From Fragilaria crotonensis (Eukaryota; Bacillariophyta; Fragilariophyceae; Fragilariales; Fragilariaceae): a DNA stretch of 64,000 nt. Location: assembly GCA_022925895.1 (NCBI GenBank), contig JAKSYS010000146.1, positions 41,903 through 105,902 of the forward strand. The letters are read 5' to 3'. Shown piece by piece: positions 1-11,264 of this stretch (its first letter is position 1; every line of letters begins with the position of its first letter). A program made the translations under genes and the position numbers. The notes below the pieces were generated by a model. It worked only from the letters and a program-made list of their open reading frames with translations. It made no database searches and was not told the origin of the DNA.

Positions 1-854
1 CAGTACCAGCAGATGACTGGGATGGCGCCAAAGTGGTTCATGGCGTATCCAAGGCCAGCGAGACCAGCCAATGTAGTTACTGTAGAGAGGGCGATCTTCG
101 CCTTGATCTTCGTTGGAAACATGGGAGAATTGGGGCGGAAGTGGTCGGCAATGCGTCCGTCAAGAGGCTTGCCGTCCTTGTCGAGTCTTCCAGTTGATGC
201 GAGGCCGAACAAGTATAGAGGCCATCCGAGAAAGAGATGTGACCAGATTTGGAAGACTGCAAAGGCATCTTCTCCCATTACCTCATGCCAAGCAGCATAG
301 AAAGTATTGCGCTCCAAGTTTTCACCCAACCCATTATCTTCTTTGTCAGAAGGAACATGGGACTCTCCGTCGACGATATGGTTTGTTCGACGGTGGTGTT
401 TGGCGTGCGTGTATTGCCAACCAAAGTATGGGACCAAGAGTGCTTGATGCAGGATGAAACCAATGATATCGTTAAATGTTTGCGAAGGGGAGAAGGCGCC
501 ATGTCCACACTCATGTGCTAGAACCCAAGGGCCTGTCAAGATGGTGCCCATCCAGAAGGCATAGAATGACCAACCAGCGAGCCATAGCAGAAGGTCAAGA
601 GGTGCGGAAACTGAGGGTACATCAGTCGACAGCACCTTGGAAGTTGCGTAAACAAAGGCAGATGCCATGGTCAAATCTCGAACAACGAGAACCATGGATT
701 TAAGGCCTGATCGTTCGAAGCACTCGGCAGGTATGGAAGCCTTGATTTCTCCCTTGGTTGGAAGGGTTGGAGCATTCTTGTCCAGAGGATTGTATGGACT
801 CTTCCACACGCCTGCCTTGCTCTCCACAACTTCGCTACGTCCACCTTTTCCCAT
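1..854 (-). CDS. FAD2: Delta-12 (omega-6) fatty-acid desaturase, microsomal type, 3' end outside window
   Basis: Membrane di-iron desaturase that introduces the delta-12 double bond (oleate to linoleate) on ER phospholipids, the entry step to diatom polyunsaturated fatty acids. The reading frame is open from an ATG at 854 to the left edge (284 codons). Visible: N-terminus MGKGGRS, then SPYNPLDKNAPTLPTKGEIK, hydrophobic segments around residues 60-75 and 88-112, first His box HECGH (114-118) and second His box HAKHHRRTNH (150-159). The third His box (HxxHH) would lie beyond the window. The start is supported by the match to the diatom delta-12 enzyme N-terminus as I remember it. A delta-15/omega-3 specificity is possible but less likely. 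The family and position of motifs are seen; exact regiospecificity is inferred. Confidence 0.93.
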   Translation of the reverse strand, partial: MGKGGRSEVVESKAGVWKSPYNPLDKNAPTLPTKGEIKASIPAECFERSGLKSMVLVVRDLTMASAFVYATSKVLSTDVPSVSAPLDLLLWLAGWSFYAFWMGTILTGPWVLAHECGHGAFSPSQTFNDIIGFILHQALLVPYFGWQYTHAKHHRRTNHIVDGESHVPSDKEDNGLGENLERNTFYAAWHEVMGEDAFAVFQIWSHLFLGWPLYLFGLASTGRLDKDGKPLDGRIADHFRPNSPMFPTKIKAKIALSTVTTLAGLAGLGYAMNHFGAIPVICWY

Positions 855-1418
855 GCTGCCTAGGTTGTATAAATTGTAAGTAGAACTGTTGTTGTTGTTA
901 TTGTCCTTCTGGTTTTGGTTCGGATTCTGGCTCTCAATACACTGTGAGCTCTTTCCAAATCTTAACAAATAAACCTTGCATACCTATTCCTTCACCGAAC
1001 GCGAAGAAACCAAACGATTGGCATTTGGATACCGAGTTTTCAGTACTTGTACCACGTACAAGCGCCACGTAGCCATCGATATACACATACGTTGTTCGAG
1101 GTTGCTCAAAAAATGTGACGGGTGACGGGACACGCATGATAGTAGTACATCATCACTTCCATCTTCCATAACATCCTCGTCCCACCTCATCATCAATTCT
1201 TCATGGAAACGATGACATCATCAAGTTCGTACGGTTACTGGTATGATACACTTCCGGTTTTTTTTGCAACCGTAGACCGTACTAGCTCCTATCGTGGATA
1301 GTATGTTCATGCGAGTAATGTGGTCTTTTCTCAAGTTCATCTCATATATACGACTGGTACGACAGTATTTTATCCAGCTTTGCTATCGCTAGCTATCCTA
1401 CTCTATTATAAATTAATT

Positions 1419-1446
1419 GTGTGCGTGCGTGCGTGTGTGCGTGCGT
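1419..1446. repeat. GTGC/GT microsatellite
   Basis: Alternating GTGC and GTGT tetramers over about 28 bp; a simple-sequence tract of alternating purine-pyrimidine. Confidence 0.8.
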
Positions 1447-1450
1447 CTGT

Positions 1451-1620
1451 TACGGAGTATGACCACTCTGGGGTACTGGATCAAATGAATACTGTCTGAA
1501 TTTTTTCACTACGGAGCTTCGCCAGGGTTGAGTAATTACGGAGTATGACCACTCTGGGGTACTGGATCAAATGAATACTGTCTGAATTTTTTCACTACGG
1601 AGCTTCGCCAGGGTTGAGTA
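1451..1620. repeat. 86-bp perfect tandem duplication
   Basis: Bases from 1451 (TACGGAGTATGACC...) are repeated from 1537 with a period of 86 bp, ending ...CCAGGGTTGAGTA at 1534 and 1620. The copies look identical, so the duplication is recent. Confidence 0.93.
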
Positions 1621-1719
1621 CTGAAAGTAAACAGTAACCAAGAAGCTTCGCCAGTATTGGTGCTTGGCCTCCCCATGAACGCAAATTACTTGATTCCAAA
1701 AGTCATCCCCTACTCAAAT

Positions 1720-1782
1720 AACGTTTTATTAACGGTGGGTTTTTTCGTTTTTTAAAAAATAACGCTTTATTAACGGCGGGTT
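1720..1782. repeat. Pair of 22-bp direct repeats around a T-run/A-run spacer
   Basis: AACGTTTTATTAACGGTGGG at 1720 recurs as AACGCTTTATTAACGGCGGG at 1761, separated by TTTTTCGTTTTTTAAAAAAT. Function unknown. Confidence 0.75.
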
Positions 1783-2036
1783 GCGTCGTGAAGTTGTATT
1801 ACTGGTGGTCATTGCACAGTACTGTACGCTGGCTGTACTGTAGTCCCTGTTACGACTCTACATTGTACTCGCACTACACACAACCGGGCACAACCCATAA
1901 CCCATACCGTACATGTATTCCAAAAGTCCGACCAATTGGGAGGCACCCACTAGTATACATAAAGATCTTTGCAAACTGCAAACCAAGCGCCTGTACATAG
2001 TTCGTAGTTCGTACGTCTAATAACTGCATGTACGCA

Positions 2037-2912
2037 CTTGATACTGTAAGGTAACTGAAGAAGGACCGATCAAATCCTTGTTTAACATATCACCATCAAA
2101 CAATGTGGAAACGACGAGAAAGTGGCTGCTATGGATGATGAGAACGGAGGGCGTGAAATCCCTTCAGTCTTGAATGAAGACATATCGAATTTTCGAGCAC
2201 AAGGATTTGAAGTCAACAATGATAATGAGCCTGCTCCCGAAAATATTCCGATTGGAACCGACACTGGCACAGACAATATGTACCGACCATGGGGAAGTGA
2301 GCCCTTAGATGCTAGAAGGAGCGACGATTGATGTCGTACCCTGCTGTGATTTTTTTATCGTTAAAAATAGCATTCCGAAAAATAAACGGCTTTGCCATGG
2401 CGTCGGAGCAAAGGTCTCCGTCTACAAGAAGTTTCTTCACCCAAGGAAGGCTGTTTCCACAAGATATCCTAATTACACAAAGAATGAGGTGCTTAACAAC
2501 CTTCTTGTCATTGCACAGGAGGAGAAACTTGTTTCCAAGCGTCAGCAGGTCTGTTTGACGATGCAAGGACAGGATGATTTTGACGATGGTCAAACTCTCC
2601 ATGCTGTTGCTTGATACTGTAAGGTAACTGAAGCAGGACCGATCAAATCCTTGTTTAACATATCACCATCAAACAATGTGGAAACGACGAGAACGTGGCT
2701 GCTATGGTGGATGATGAGAACGGAGGGCGTGAAATCCCTTCAGTCTTGAATGAAGACATATCGAGTTTTCGAGCACAAGGATTTGAAGTCAACGATGATA
2801 ATGAGCCTGCTCCCGAAAATATTCCGACTGGAACCGACTCTGGCACAGACAATATGTACCGACCATGGGGAAGTGAGCCCTTAGATGCTAGAAGGACGAT
2901 TGCTGGTGTCGT
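2037..2912 (+). repeat. About 300-bp direct duplication inside the piggyBac-like relic
   Basis: 2037-2338 and 2610-2912 are close copies (both start CTTGATACTGTAAGGTAACTGAAG and encode ENGGREIPSVLNEDIS). The 270 bp between them encode NYTKNEVLNNLLVIAQEEKL, which also looks like transposase N-terminal sequence. The second copy leads directly into the transposase body; the first is followed by the intervening block, so a segment of the element was duplicated. Confidence 0.9.
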
Positions 2913-4477
2913 CAGCAATGTCAAGCCTTTTTAGTAAATGCCGACCCATCTCAGCATACCGTGTTGGGGTTCTTTCTTCACTTTTTACCGATGGAGTTCT
3001 TCAAAACGACCATTATGGATGCAACTAACCAAACACTTTCGAATCCTCTCACATGGGATGAGTTCTTGAGGTTCAGCATGGCATGTCTTTTCCTCTTTGG
3101 AACAATCCAGGGAGTCCCAAGACAAATGTTCTGGGCAAACGACTCACCTGACATATATTATGGTGCCCCATTTTGTCTCCATTCTCACATGTCCAGGAAC
3201 CGTTTTGAGGCAATCCTGAAGAAGTTTAAGCTCACAACAATGCCCGCCCCAACATTCAAGCATCCATTTCATCCTGTGAATGATTTGATTGGTGCTTTTA
3301 ACAAGCATACGGCAGCTTGCTTCAGTCCGGGCTGGGTGGCTTGTCTGGACAAATCGATGTCGGTCTGGACGAACCAGTGGACCTGCCCTGGCTGGATGTT
3401 TGTTCCAAGGAAACCCCATCCGATGGGGAATGAATACCATTCTATTTGTTGTGGTCTGAGCGGAATAATGTTTGCGATTGAGCTTGTCCAAGGGAAGGAT
3501 GAACCGTCACAAATCCCGAACGAAAAATATTCGGAACACGGTAAGACTGCAGGTTTGCTAATGAGGTTGACAGAATCCATACACCACTCTGGAAGAGTGG
3601 TGATCATGGACAGCGGTTTCTGTGCGCTTCAATCTTTGATTCAACTGGCTTCTGTTGGCGTCTACGGGTCGGCCGTGATTAAAGAGCGTCGGTACTTCCC
3701 AGAGTACATCAACGGTGATGCAATTGACCCGCATTTTGAAAGCAAAGGCATCGGTGAAACAGATATCCTCCCAGGCACTTTGGACGGCATTAATTTTAAA
3801 ATCTTTTGCATGAAAGAGGAAGATTACGTAATGAAGTTGATGGCAACGTATGGAGCACTGAGACCAATGGAGGGAGGAGAGACGAACCAAAGCTTGACTA
3901 GTCGAAACGGGACTCGCGAAAACGTGAGTTTTTGTTACACCGAGCATTTCCTGAACCATTTCAAGTTCAGGCATCAGGTTGATGACCACAACAATGCCCG
4001 CCATGCTCCAATGTTGTAGGAGGAAAGTATCAGGACCAAGGATTGGAAGATCAGGGTCTTCATGTTTGTAGCTACTTGCCAAGGTCAAGGTCAATGCACG
4101 TCTAGCCCACTCGTTTTGCACGCAATCTGACACTCTCAGCCAACTGGAATTCAGGAGACTACTGGCAAAAGAGTTGATGGAGTTCTCATTGACAGTTATT
4201 TCACCAATCAAAAGGAGGTCAAGGCAGAGTATGGTGCCAGTGTCAACCAAATGTGGTGTGGAAACGGTGCCCTTGTACGGTGGAAATTGGACGGGAACGG
4301 AATGGCACTTTGCACACTTCATGTCAACAAGCAAAATACCCGCAGCACGTTTGCGAGACAGTTGGCTGGAAAAAGCGCGTCAGAACCTAGTATTGTAGGT
4401 GCTGCATGAAAGGCTTCTGGTTATGTCCCGATTGCATCTGCATACACATTGCACGAGTCGCTGAAACCTCGTGCTGA
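2695..4477 (+). pseudogene. PiggyBac-like transposase (DDE_Tnp_1_7), broken
   Basis: Transposase of the piggyBac superfamily. The longest intact piece (2961-4019, 352 aa) starts at GTG and contains HFLPMEFFKTTIMDATNQTL, the block LDKSMSVW with the presumed first catalytic Asp, VIMDSGF with the second, and a C-terminal VDDHNNARHAP motif. Upstream, ...AGVVSNVKPF stops in one frame while VNADPSQHT continues in another; the break lies at the T-run near 2928-2932, consistent with a one-base indel. Downstream a TAG at 4017 and another frame change interrupt it, after which CCMKGFWLCPDCICIHI (4400-4450) resembles the Cys-rich zinc-binding tail of this family. At least three lesions: not functional as assembled. 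The family call is firm on motifs; the lesions could partly be sequencing errors. Confidence 0.85.
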
Positions 4478-6603
4478 GCAAGCGACGTAATTACAAAATT
4501 CAAAAAAATCATTTTCTTCTCGGCCCTTCTACATTTAATATCTTTCTATCTATTAGAGCCTCAACATTGCTTCCAGTTGCATAACTGTAGAGTTGTGAAT
4601 GATCTATCCAATTGTCCTTGCGATTCCAGCAAACATTTTTTGATGAAGATCGAGTTGGTTATGTGACCAACATAGCTAATTACGCACATACCCCGGTTTT
4701 GAACCCGTTGTACGAGAGAACTGCGTACTTTTGCAACAACCCAATACGTTGTTTTTGCTATTTGAGAATTAGTGTACTCTATCAAGTACATTGAGCCCAG
4801 TAGCTAGTACGTAGCTAGCTAGTAGTAGTCGCAAATAAAATGACGCAAATAAAGTGTCACAATATACCCAATGGAGGTTGTCCACAATTACATCTTTTCA
4901 TGATAAATGAATGTAATTGTATTACTCGTCCTTTGAGTAGGTCTAGTACTAGTAGCTGATGTTGGTGATGTAGCAATCAGAGGCAGAGACAAACGTCATT
5001 TGGGTTGGGCAAAGGTGGACAAGAAAGAAGGTGTGACTTGAGACAATTGCCTTGGTCTGCAGGTCTCAAATCCTGAGAGGCGACTGGAGTTTCAGAATAG
5101 AGGAGACAATTGTCTTCAAATTGCAATTGCCATCATGCTGACAAGCTGCTGAACCAACAAAAAAGCGAAGCCTCATTCCTTTGGCAGCAGCTACTCTGGA
5201 AGTAAAGAGAACAGCACCTCCTGTAGAACAAATCAAGAACTTGAATATAATTGAGAAGAATGCATTTCAATTTTGGTAATGTCGTCAAGCCACTTGCTAT
5301 GCTGGAGCATATCCGCTGCGCCTATGGCACCATCATCTAAGGCGCACAATATCGCCTTCGCCCCAGTCAGATTCTGATTTTAATATATGTATGAATTTTT
5401 TATTCCACAAACCTGAAGAAAAAGGGTATAGCAACTGTGGTTTGGATCATCTATTCTGAGCTTATGCACACAAAAAGCTCAAATTACTGAATAACTTTTA
5501 AAGCTTTTGTGCCGCACAGGTTGTTGTTGGTAACAAAAATTTTCAATTTCAAAGTCAGAAAATAAGCCCATTCAAGTTTTCGGGTGAAATACTAGTAACC
5601 TTAAAGATGGACATTTGAGTACCCGAGCTTCACGAATCATCTCTTCGTCTTATGATTACGAGTGAAGTGCAACATCAAGGCGAGTCATGAATAAGCAATG
5701 CAAAGAACGTATGGCAAATCAAAAGTACTTAGGGTTTTGGTGAAACGGGGAAATAACCGCCACGCGCCAGCATGGTCAGCACGTAGGATTGATATGATTT
5801 TCAACACCAGAATGACTGATTGTAACGGTGAAACGTGTTCTCGAAGAAAATTCTGGGAGGTTTTTTATGGGACAGAGAGAGTGAATAAGATAAGGTCTCT
5901 GTACAAAAAGGTTAGTCTTTGCACTCTTTTTGGCTCACCTTCACAAATCACACAGTTACTAGTTGTAAATGTTTCCAGTGTGCATCATAAACATCCAAAT
6001 GTAACATAATTGGTTCTTTATAAACTAGTAACCAATACAATGCAGAAAGGTCATGTCTAAGTGATTCAGCAACATATTTCTGAGTGTCAATAAACAAGTG
6101 ACTCTCATGATTAATAGAACGTGTGGACCAAAAAAACAAAATCACATATTATATTAATTGAGTTTTAAAAACCGATATCTTCATCTACATTGCGTTTCAT
6201 TTATTTGGCGGCTTTCATTGTCGTTGTTGCTGTCACTTTGATCAGAATGAATAGCCAATTCAGACTAAAGTATGCCTATTTGCATTGAACCATTCAGACA
6301 GGAGTTGTGACACGCACGTTGATGGAAGGGGAATCTTTTATTCTTGTTCTTTAAAAACAAGAACTTCTAAATAGTAATCTGCTCCAACATCTCTCTCTGT
6401 CCTAAGGCCGGAAAGCACCATATTTTAAAACGTGACAGTTGCTTGAACAACTTTCCCCGTCCAGAGACGGATTTCCCGCCAATATGACGCCCTTGATTCT
6501 TCCCCATGTTCTCTCCTAAACATGAAAGTGCCTTGGCTGGCTTGTTTTTAGGCGGGAACACAATGCTAGTTCTTCATTAACTTTTGGCACACATGTACAA
6601 CAA
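4478..6603. other. Intergenic, no recognised gene
   Basis: AT-rich. Several short reading frames occur (for example 5698-6009 plus) but none shows a motif or convincing composition. Probably old mobile DNA and spacer. Confidence 0.5.
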
Positions 6604-8133
6604 TTGTGGATAGAAACATACAGCAATTACAAAAAGAATCTGTCGCTGCATCAAACTCTTCATCTCACTTGTTATCGTTGCCCTCATCCTCTGATGATTC
6701 TGACCTATCAGCTGAGGATGAGGATTTGGACCAGGACAAGGATGTGGACAAGGACTTGGTGTTGGACAAAGGAATCTACCATAAAGGAAATTTGCCTGCA
6801 GTATTTGGCTGTACCAGTGTCTCGTGATAAAAATCATGTGCAATAACGTGAGGATACCTTTCCTTTGCCATCACTTGACACTGTTCTTGCCAACTACATT
6901 TGGGCACCAGAAGATGAAGAAGTTCTCCAAACAATGACTGAATTACATTCGCTTGTCTGAAAGCATGCCGTAAGGTTTGGAGTTCCTCATTATCGGGAAA
7001 TGGTGATGATTAAGATCCTGCATCAGCACCTTTTTTCACGGCATTTGCTCCTATCGTCATGCCTGGAATGCATGGCACCAACAAGCAAATCGTGCTAACA
7101 AGTTCAAAAAGTACGATAAAACAGAAAGAGAATTAGTTTTGACTTTAAGGCCTATAAGCCTTCTTGCCTTGAGAGCCAATGGTTCACAAGTGGATCACTC
7201 TTTATAAGGAAAAAATTGATGCAAAAGCATGGCTCAAGCAGTGGGCACCCACTGCTCATACTTTCGAGGAACAGAACCAGCATTGCCTTCTGAGAGGAGA
7301 TCTTCCCGCACACAACAATAATGCTGAGGACAGAAACAATGGTGACACAATTTTCCTGGACCACAGGAAGCCTCTCACAGCTGAGTTTGTCCATCACCTT
7401 GCTGTCATGATGGAGAATCGTTCCAATTCTGACTGAAATTTTGCAATCACCTCCATCGCTTGGTTCATTGTTGTGCATTTTACAAGAATGTGTATTCTAC
7501 TATTCTTGGGCTCAGTGATGGTGTTGCAACACCCCTGACTGTAACCCTTGATTATCGGAATGCAGCTTTAGGGTTTCCACAGGGATCTCTGCTTATTGCC
7601 TCGCTCAACCGATTTTTTGGAGCAGAAGGGCAACTTCGTTGGAGAAGAACAGCAGTTAGAAGACAGTGGCGGAAGGAACAACATGCTTCTTTTGCAGCAA
7701 TCAGCGGCAAATAGAAAGCGGCGTTTGTGTTTTTTGCTTATGACCACCGAAAATGATCGTTGCGATGCGGGAATGGCAATCTCAAACATCAAAAAGATGA
7801 AATACCATGAAGCATACAAGCAAGCGCTTGCTAAGCCATCCGGATGAGAGCACAAATGGCTTAAGCAACAATCATGAAGAGAATTGTCAGCACAATTTCC
7901 TAAAAATCCTATCAAACTGTGGGTTGTCTCCGGTTCCAATTGAACAAGTACTAGTGGTCATGGGTAGCGGAGGTCTGGTTTCCTGCAGTTGTCCAATTTA
8001 CTTGTCATATGCCTGGTGTAAGCACGCATGTGCCTTTGCGTTTGACTGTGGAATCACATCAAATTACCCTGCGACTATGCATCCAAAATCCACTCAGGCA
8101 CAAAGAGCACGTGGTAGAAACAAAAAATCTTGA
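6604..8133 (+). pseudogene. Relic of a SWIM-containing Mutator-like transposase gene
   Basis: Coding similarity is spread over all three frames. 7179-7436 reads WLKQWAPTAHTF...GDLPAHNNNAEDRNNGDT; the LPAHNNNAEDRN block looks like the conserved NN.E..N region around the third catalytic acid of protist Mutator-like transposases. 7807-8133 reads VSCSCPIYLSYAWCKHACAF, a SWIM zinc finger (CxC...CxH), followed by MHPKSTQAQRARGRNKKS, a basic tail. An acidic stretch (SSSDDSDLSAEDEDLDQDKD, near 6700-6760) may be the N-terminal part. No terminal repeats were found. The SWIM motif is clear; assignment of the rest is inference. Confidence 0.6.
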
Positions 8134-8880
8134 AAGGGAGGAGCCTTGGATGTTGAACTTTAGGTGACAAGCTTCTCACAAGTCATTCTGCTGCTTGATG
8201 TGGTTTCTTTTAAAGTAACCAAACATAAATTTGCCGGAAGCCTAATAGAGGCAATGCAAATTACACCAGTTTTGAACTACATACTTCCCTAATAGGTTGT
8301 GCACCAAAGGACTTACCTCCCGGTCCCGACTGCTGTTTTTCTGTGGTTGCGCAATGTTCTTGAGTACTATTTGGTGCAACAATAATGATTAATGTTAGCA
8401 TCATCATTCCATGTTCAAAACTATGGTACTGTGCCCGATGTATACTACATGTCAAGAGTTGACCATAATGACAAATTATTGCTCTCATTGTCAAAAGTTG
8501 CTCAATTTCTGTTTTGCATCCGGTGACCAAGGACATAAGGAGCATCACAAATGGGTTGGGTTGCAGTTGGTATGGGGCATGCATCCTTCTACGTGTTGAT
8601 GCTGACGCCGAAAAAAATTGGAACGCAATTGAGCTTCGCTCTCCGAACTGTGGAATCTAGATGACCCAGCAATCGAAGACTTGTGGTCGAAAATTGCTAT
8701 CTCTGTCCCTCAATTCCCCCTCCCGGTTACATTGGCAATGATCGTAAAACCTGGCCTCCTGGCCACCAAAACCGACAAATTCTGCATTTCATCCTAGCGC
8801 CGAATTGACGCTCTTTCTCTTCAACCACGCCGAGTTCAAGTAAGGAAATCAAGAGCGCATTTGACAACGTACTGCTACCG
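8134..8880. other. Intergenic, no recognised gene
   Basis: Only short frames without motifs. It links the SWIM relic with the copia-like relic to the right. Confidence 0.45.
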
Positions 8881-11264
8881 ACGCGGGCTTCCAGCATGGA
8901 GCTCACCAAGCCAGTGTTTTCACGCCACCTCCCAGCAGTGCCACAGCCACATCCATGCTTAGCTAACACGACGACTGCCACCACACCTAGTACGCCAGTC
9001 CAGCACGTATCTGTTGATGGTGGCAAACTATACTGTTGTTTGTCCTATGATGGTCTGTCTCCAAATCGGAATCACAGGTCCGTCACATGCTTGAACAAAG
9101 CGGCGGGTGTTTGCTATGAAGCCAGCGATGCCACAGCTTTCTGCATGCAGGGCAGCAGCAACATAATCTCCACAGGCTGCTCACATTGCTTCCCTGCCAC
9201 CAAGTGCAATGACAGTATAGCTAGGGAGCCTGTCATTTGCACTTTAGCACCGAGTCCCTAACCATCTAATGTTTTGAGAGTAGAAAATACTGGCTGTTTA
9301 CACATGTCAGCAATCTACCGCTCATGTAAGCCCCCCACCATCATTCTCCCAATGTCACTGCCAACACAGATAGTGACAGCACCAGTCATGTTTGCACTAT
9401 CACTGCACAGCACAAAACCATATAAAATGCATTACTGTCGCCCCTAGCAGCATTACTAATCCTAATGATACGGCAATGTATTCAACCTACAAAGCAGAAG
9501 CAACCTAACTTCCCGTGCCTGTACCCTGCAGCCCGCGGCATTCACATTGTACCGGCCTTGAAAACCATATTTTCTGCTGATCATGGGCCAGTTATGTAAT
9601 GTCGGTTGTGAAGTCTTCTTTGCCGCCATCACCGTGCATGTTTGTCATGACAAGAACGAGCTAATCTTAAAATGCCAGTCGTTCCCCTCGTATCGGTCTC
9701 GTCACCACTACGTCCCATGACACTACAGTCGCGCCCCACTGACCGCTACCTTCCACACACATTGTCGCCGCCATCACTTCTACCATCCCTTCCGACCTTG
9801 TCATGAGTACACATGCGACTTTTTTTGCCGGCGCTCTCAACACTCAAAATTGCTCTCGACCGGAGGTACTTGTTCTACTCCACTTGCTCGAAACAAAAGC
9901 GTTAACCAAAAGCCCGCTGCTGACAGTGCCTATGACTAAGGGCAGGCCATCTCGTCATCCAATTGCAAAGAATCTACGATTGACCAAACCCCCAGGTGAC
10001 ACCGCCTCTTTGCCACGTTCAGCCGACACCAACGACGATGCGGAGTTCTCAGATTTTCCCACCAGTAACCCGACAACTCACGCACGCATCATTGTTTTAC
10101 TGCCATCTTTGAACTGGCCTCCAACCAAATGCATGCCGATCAAACAGACCGCTTTGTGGTTGCGTCCAGCACGGGCAACAATTGGATTATTGTCTTGTAC
10201 GATTCCGTCAGCAACAGCAGCATACTAGTAGTGGAACTGATGCGCAATCGCACCGGCACTCGCATCCTCAGCGCCTTCAAAATCTTATCCGCACGCCTTG
10301 TTGCTGCCGGCCTCCAAACCAGGCTCCAATGCCTTGACATCAAATGCTTTGAAATGCTCACTAGATGCAAGATGGTTCTCACCAAAGAAACCGCCATCAT
10401 CAACATTCAACTAGCGCCCCCACCGGCTTACTACATCGAGACAATGCCGTCAAATGTGCTATTCACACGTCCAAGAATGTTTTCATTGCCGGTCTTTGCA
10501 GTATTGACAAAGATTTGCACCAACAGGACTACTGGCTCTTGATACAGCAGACTAACCTTGAAATGCTGGGATTACAATCATGCATACATTAGTGACGTGT
10601 CCATGCACGGGTTCATCGATCACACGCTCCAACGGTTCCAGCATCGCACACCTGCCCGACCAGAGCATGCTGCCCCACATCCGTGGCATAACCCAACTAG
10701 CTATGGCACGAAACGCAATTTGCCATTCTTCCTGAAGGCACCGCCAACCTTGATGCTACCGCCAAACAATGCATTCTCAAAGCACATGGCACGCACCTGT
10801 ATTCCGTGCACGGCATTGACTTAATGCTGCTCCTTCTTACAGATATTGGAGAACTCACCTCTGAACCATCCAAAGGTCCTTAGGCCACAACAGTGGAAAA
10901 ACTCTTGCAAGTGTTGAATTGCTTACTGTGCAGCAATCCTGACGCCACCATTTGATTCACAGTCAGTTATATGCTCCTTGTTGTTGAAAGCGATGCCTCA
11001 TATTTGTCAGTTGTCAAAGCTCGTACATGTGCCACCAGAATTTTTCAACTTACAAACATACCTGCTGCTCCCACCACAAATCTCACACTCAACGGCGCCG
11101 TCCATGTCCTTTGCCATATCATGCGCAAGGTTCTTTCATGCGCCGCTGAAGCCGAACTCGGCGCTCGCGCACTGACACCCTCACATCACAGAAAGGGTAA
11201 AAAATATGTTTATATGCCTTTTTATTGCTGGATCCGCAATCAAATTTGTCAAAGATCAATTTAA
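8881..11264 (+). mobile_element. Decayed Ty1/copia-type retrotransposon (gag, integrase, RT end, RNase H pieces)
   Basis: Fragments appear in copia order. 9000-9170: LYCCLSYDGLSPNRNHRSVTC, resembling the zinc-knuckle region of a gag protein, with later residues lost. 10129-10592: integrase core, MHADQTDRFVVASSTGNNW (first catalytic Asp region), then after a frame change RDNAVKCAIHTSKNVFIAGL. 10740-10800: APPTLMLPPNNAFSKH, resembling the end of reverse transcriptase. 10975-11160: ESDASYLSVVKAR and AAEAELGARA, the RNase H core. Most of the reverse transcriptase between integrase and this point is absent. No long terminal repeats recognised. An inactive relic with many stops. Confidence 0.72.

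Larger units (their letters stand above)
855..2036. other. Intergenic region upstream of the desaturase, with short repeats
   Basis: No gene is supported here. The part next to 854 is the likely 5' UTR/promoter of the desaturase. The rest is AT-rich and contains a microsatellite, an 86-bp tandem duplication and a degenerate 22-bp pair, listed separately. Confidence 0.6.
2037..4477 (+). mobile_element. Decayed piggyBac-like transposon
   Basis: DNA transposon relic recognised from its DDE_Tnp_1_7-type transposase (next entry) and the duplicated 5' part. I did not find terminal inverted repeats or a TTAA target duplication, so the borders are those of the recognisable coding similarity. Coding similarity continues through stops and frame changes to a Cys-rich C-terminus ending at 4477. 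Confidence 0.8.

Noticed and set aside
3558-4334. 258-codon minus-strand ORF
   Set aside because: Antisense to the piggyBac transposase coding sequence, which has clear motifs on the plus strand.
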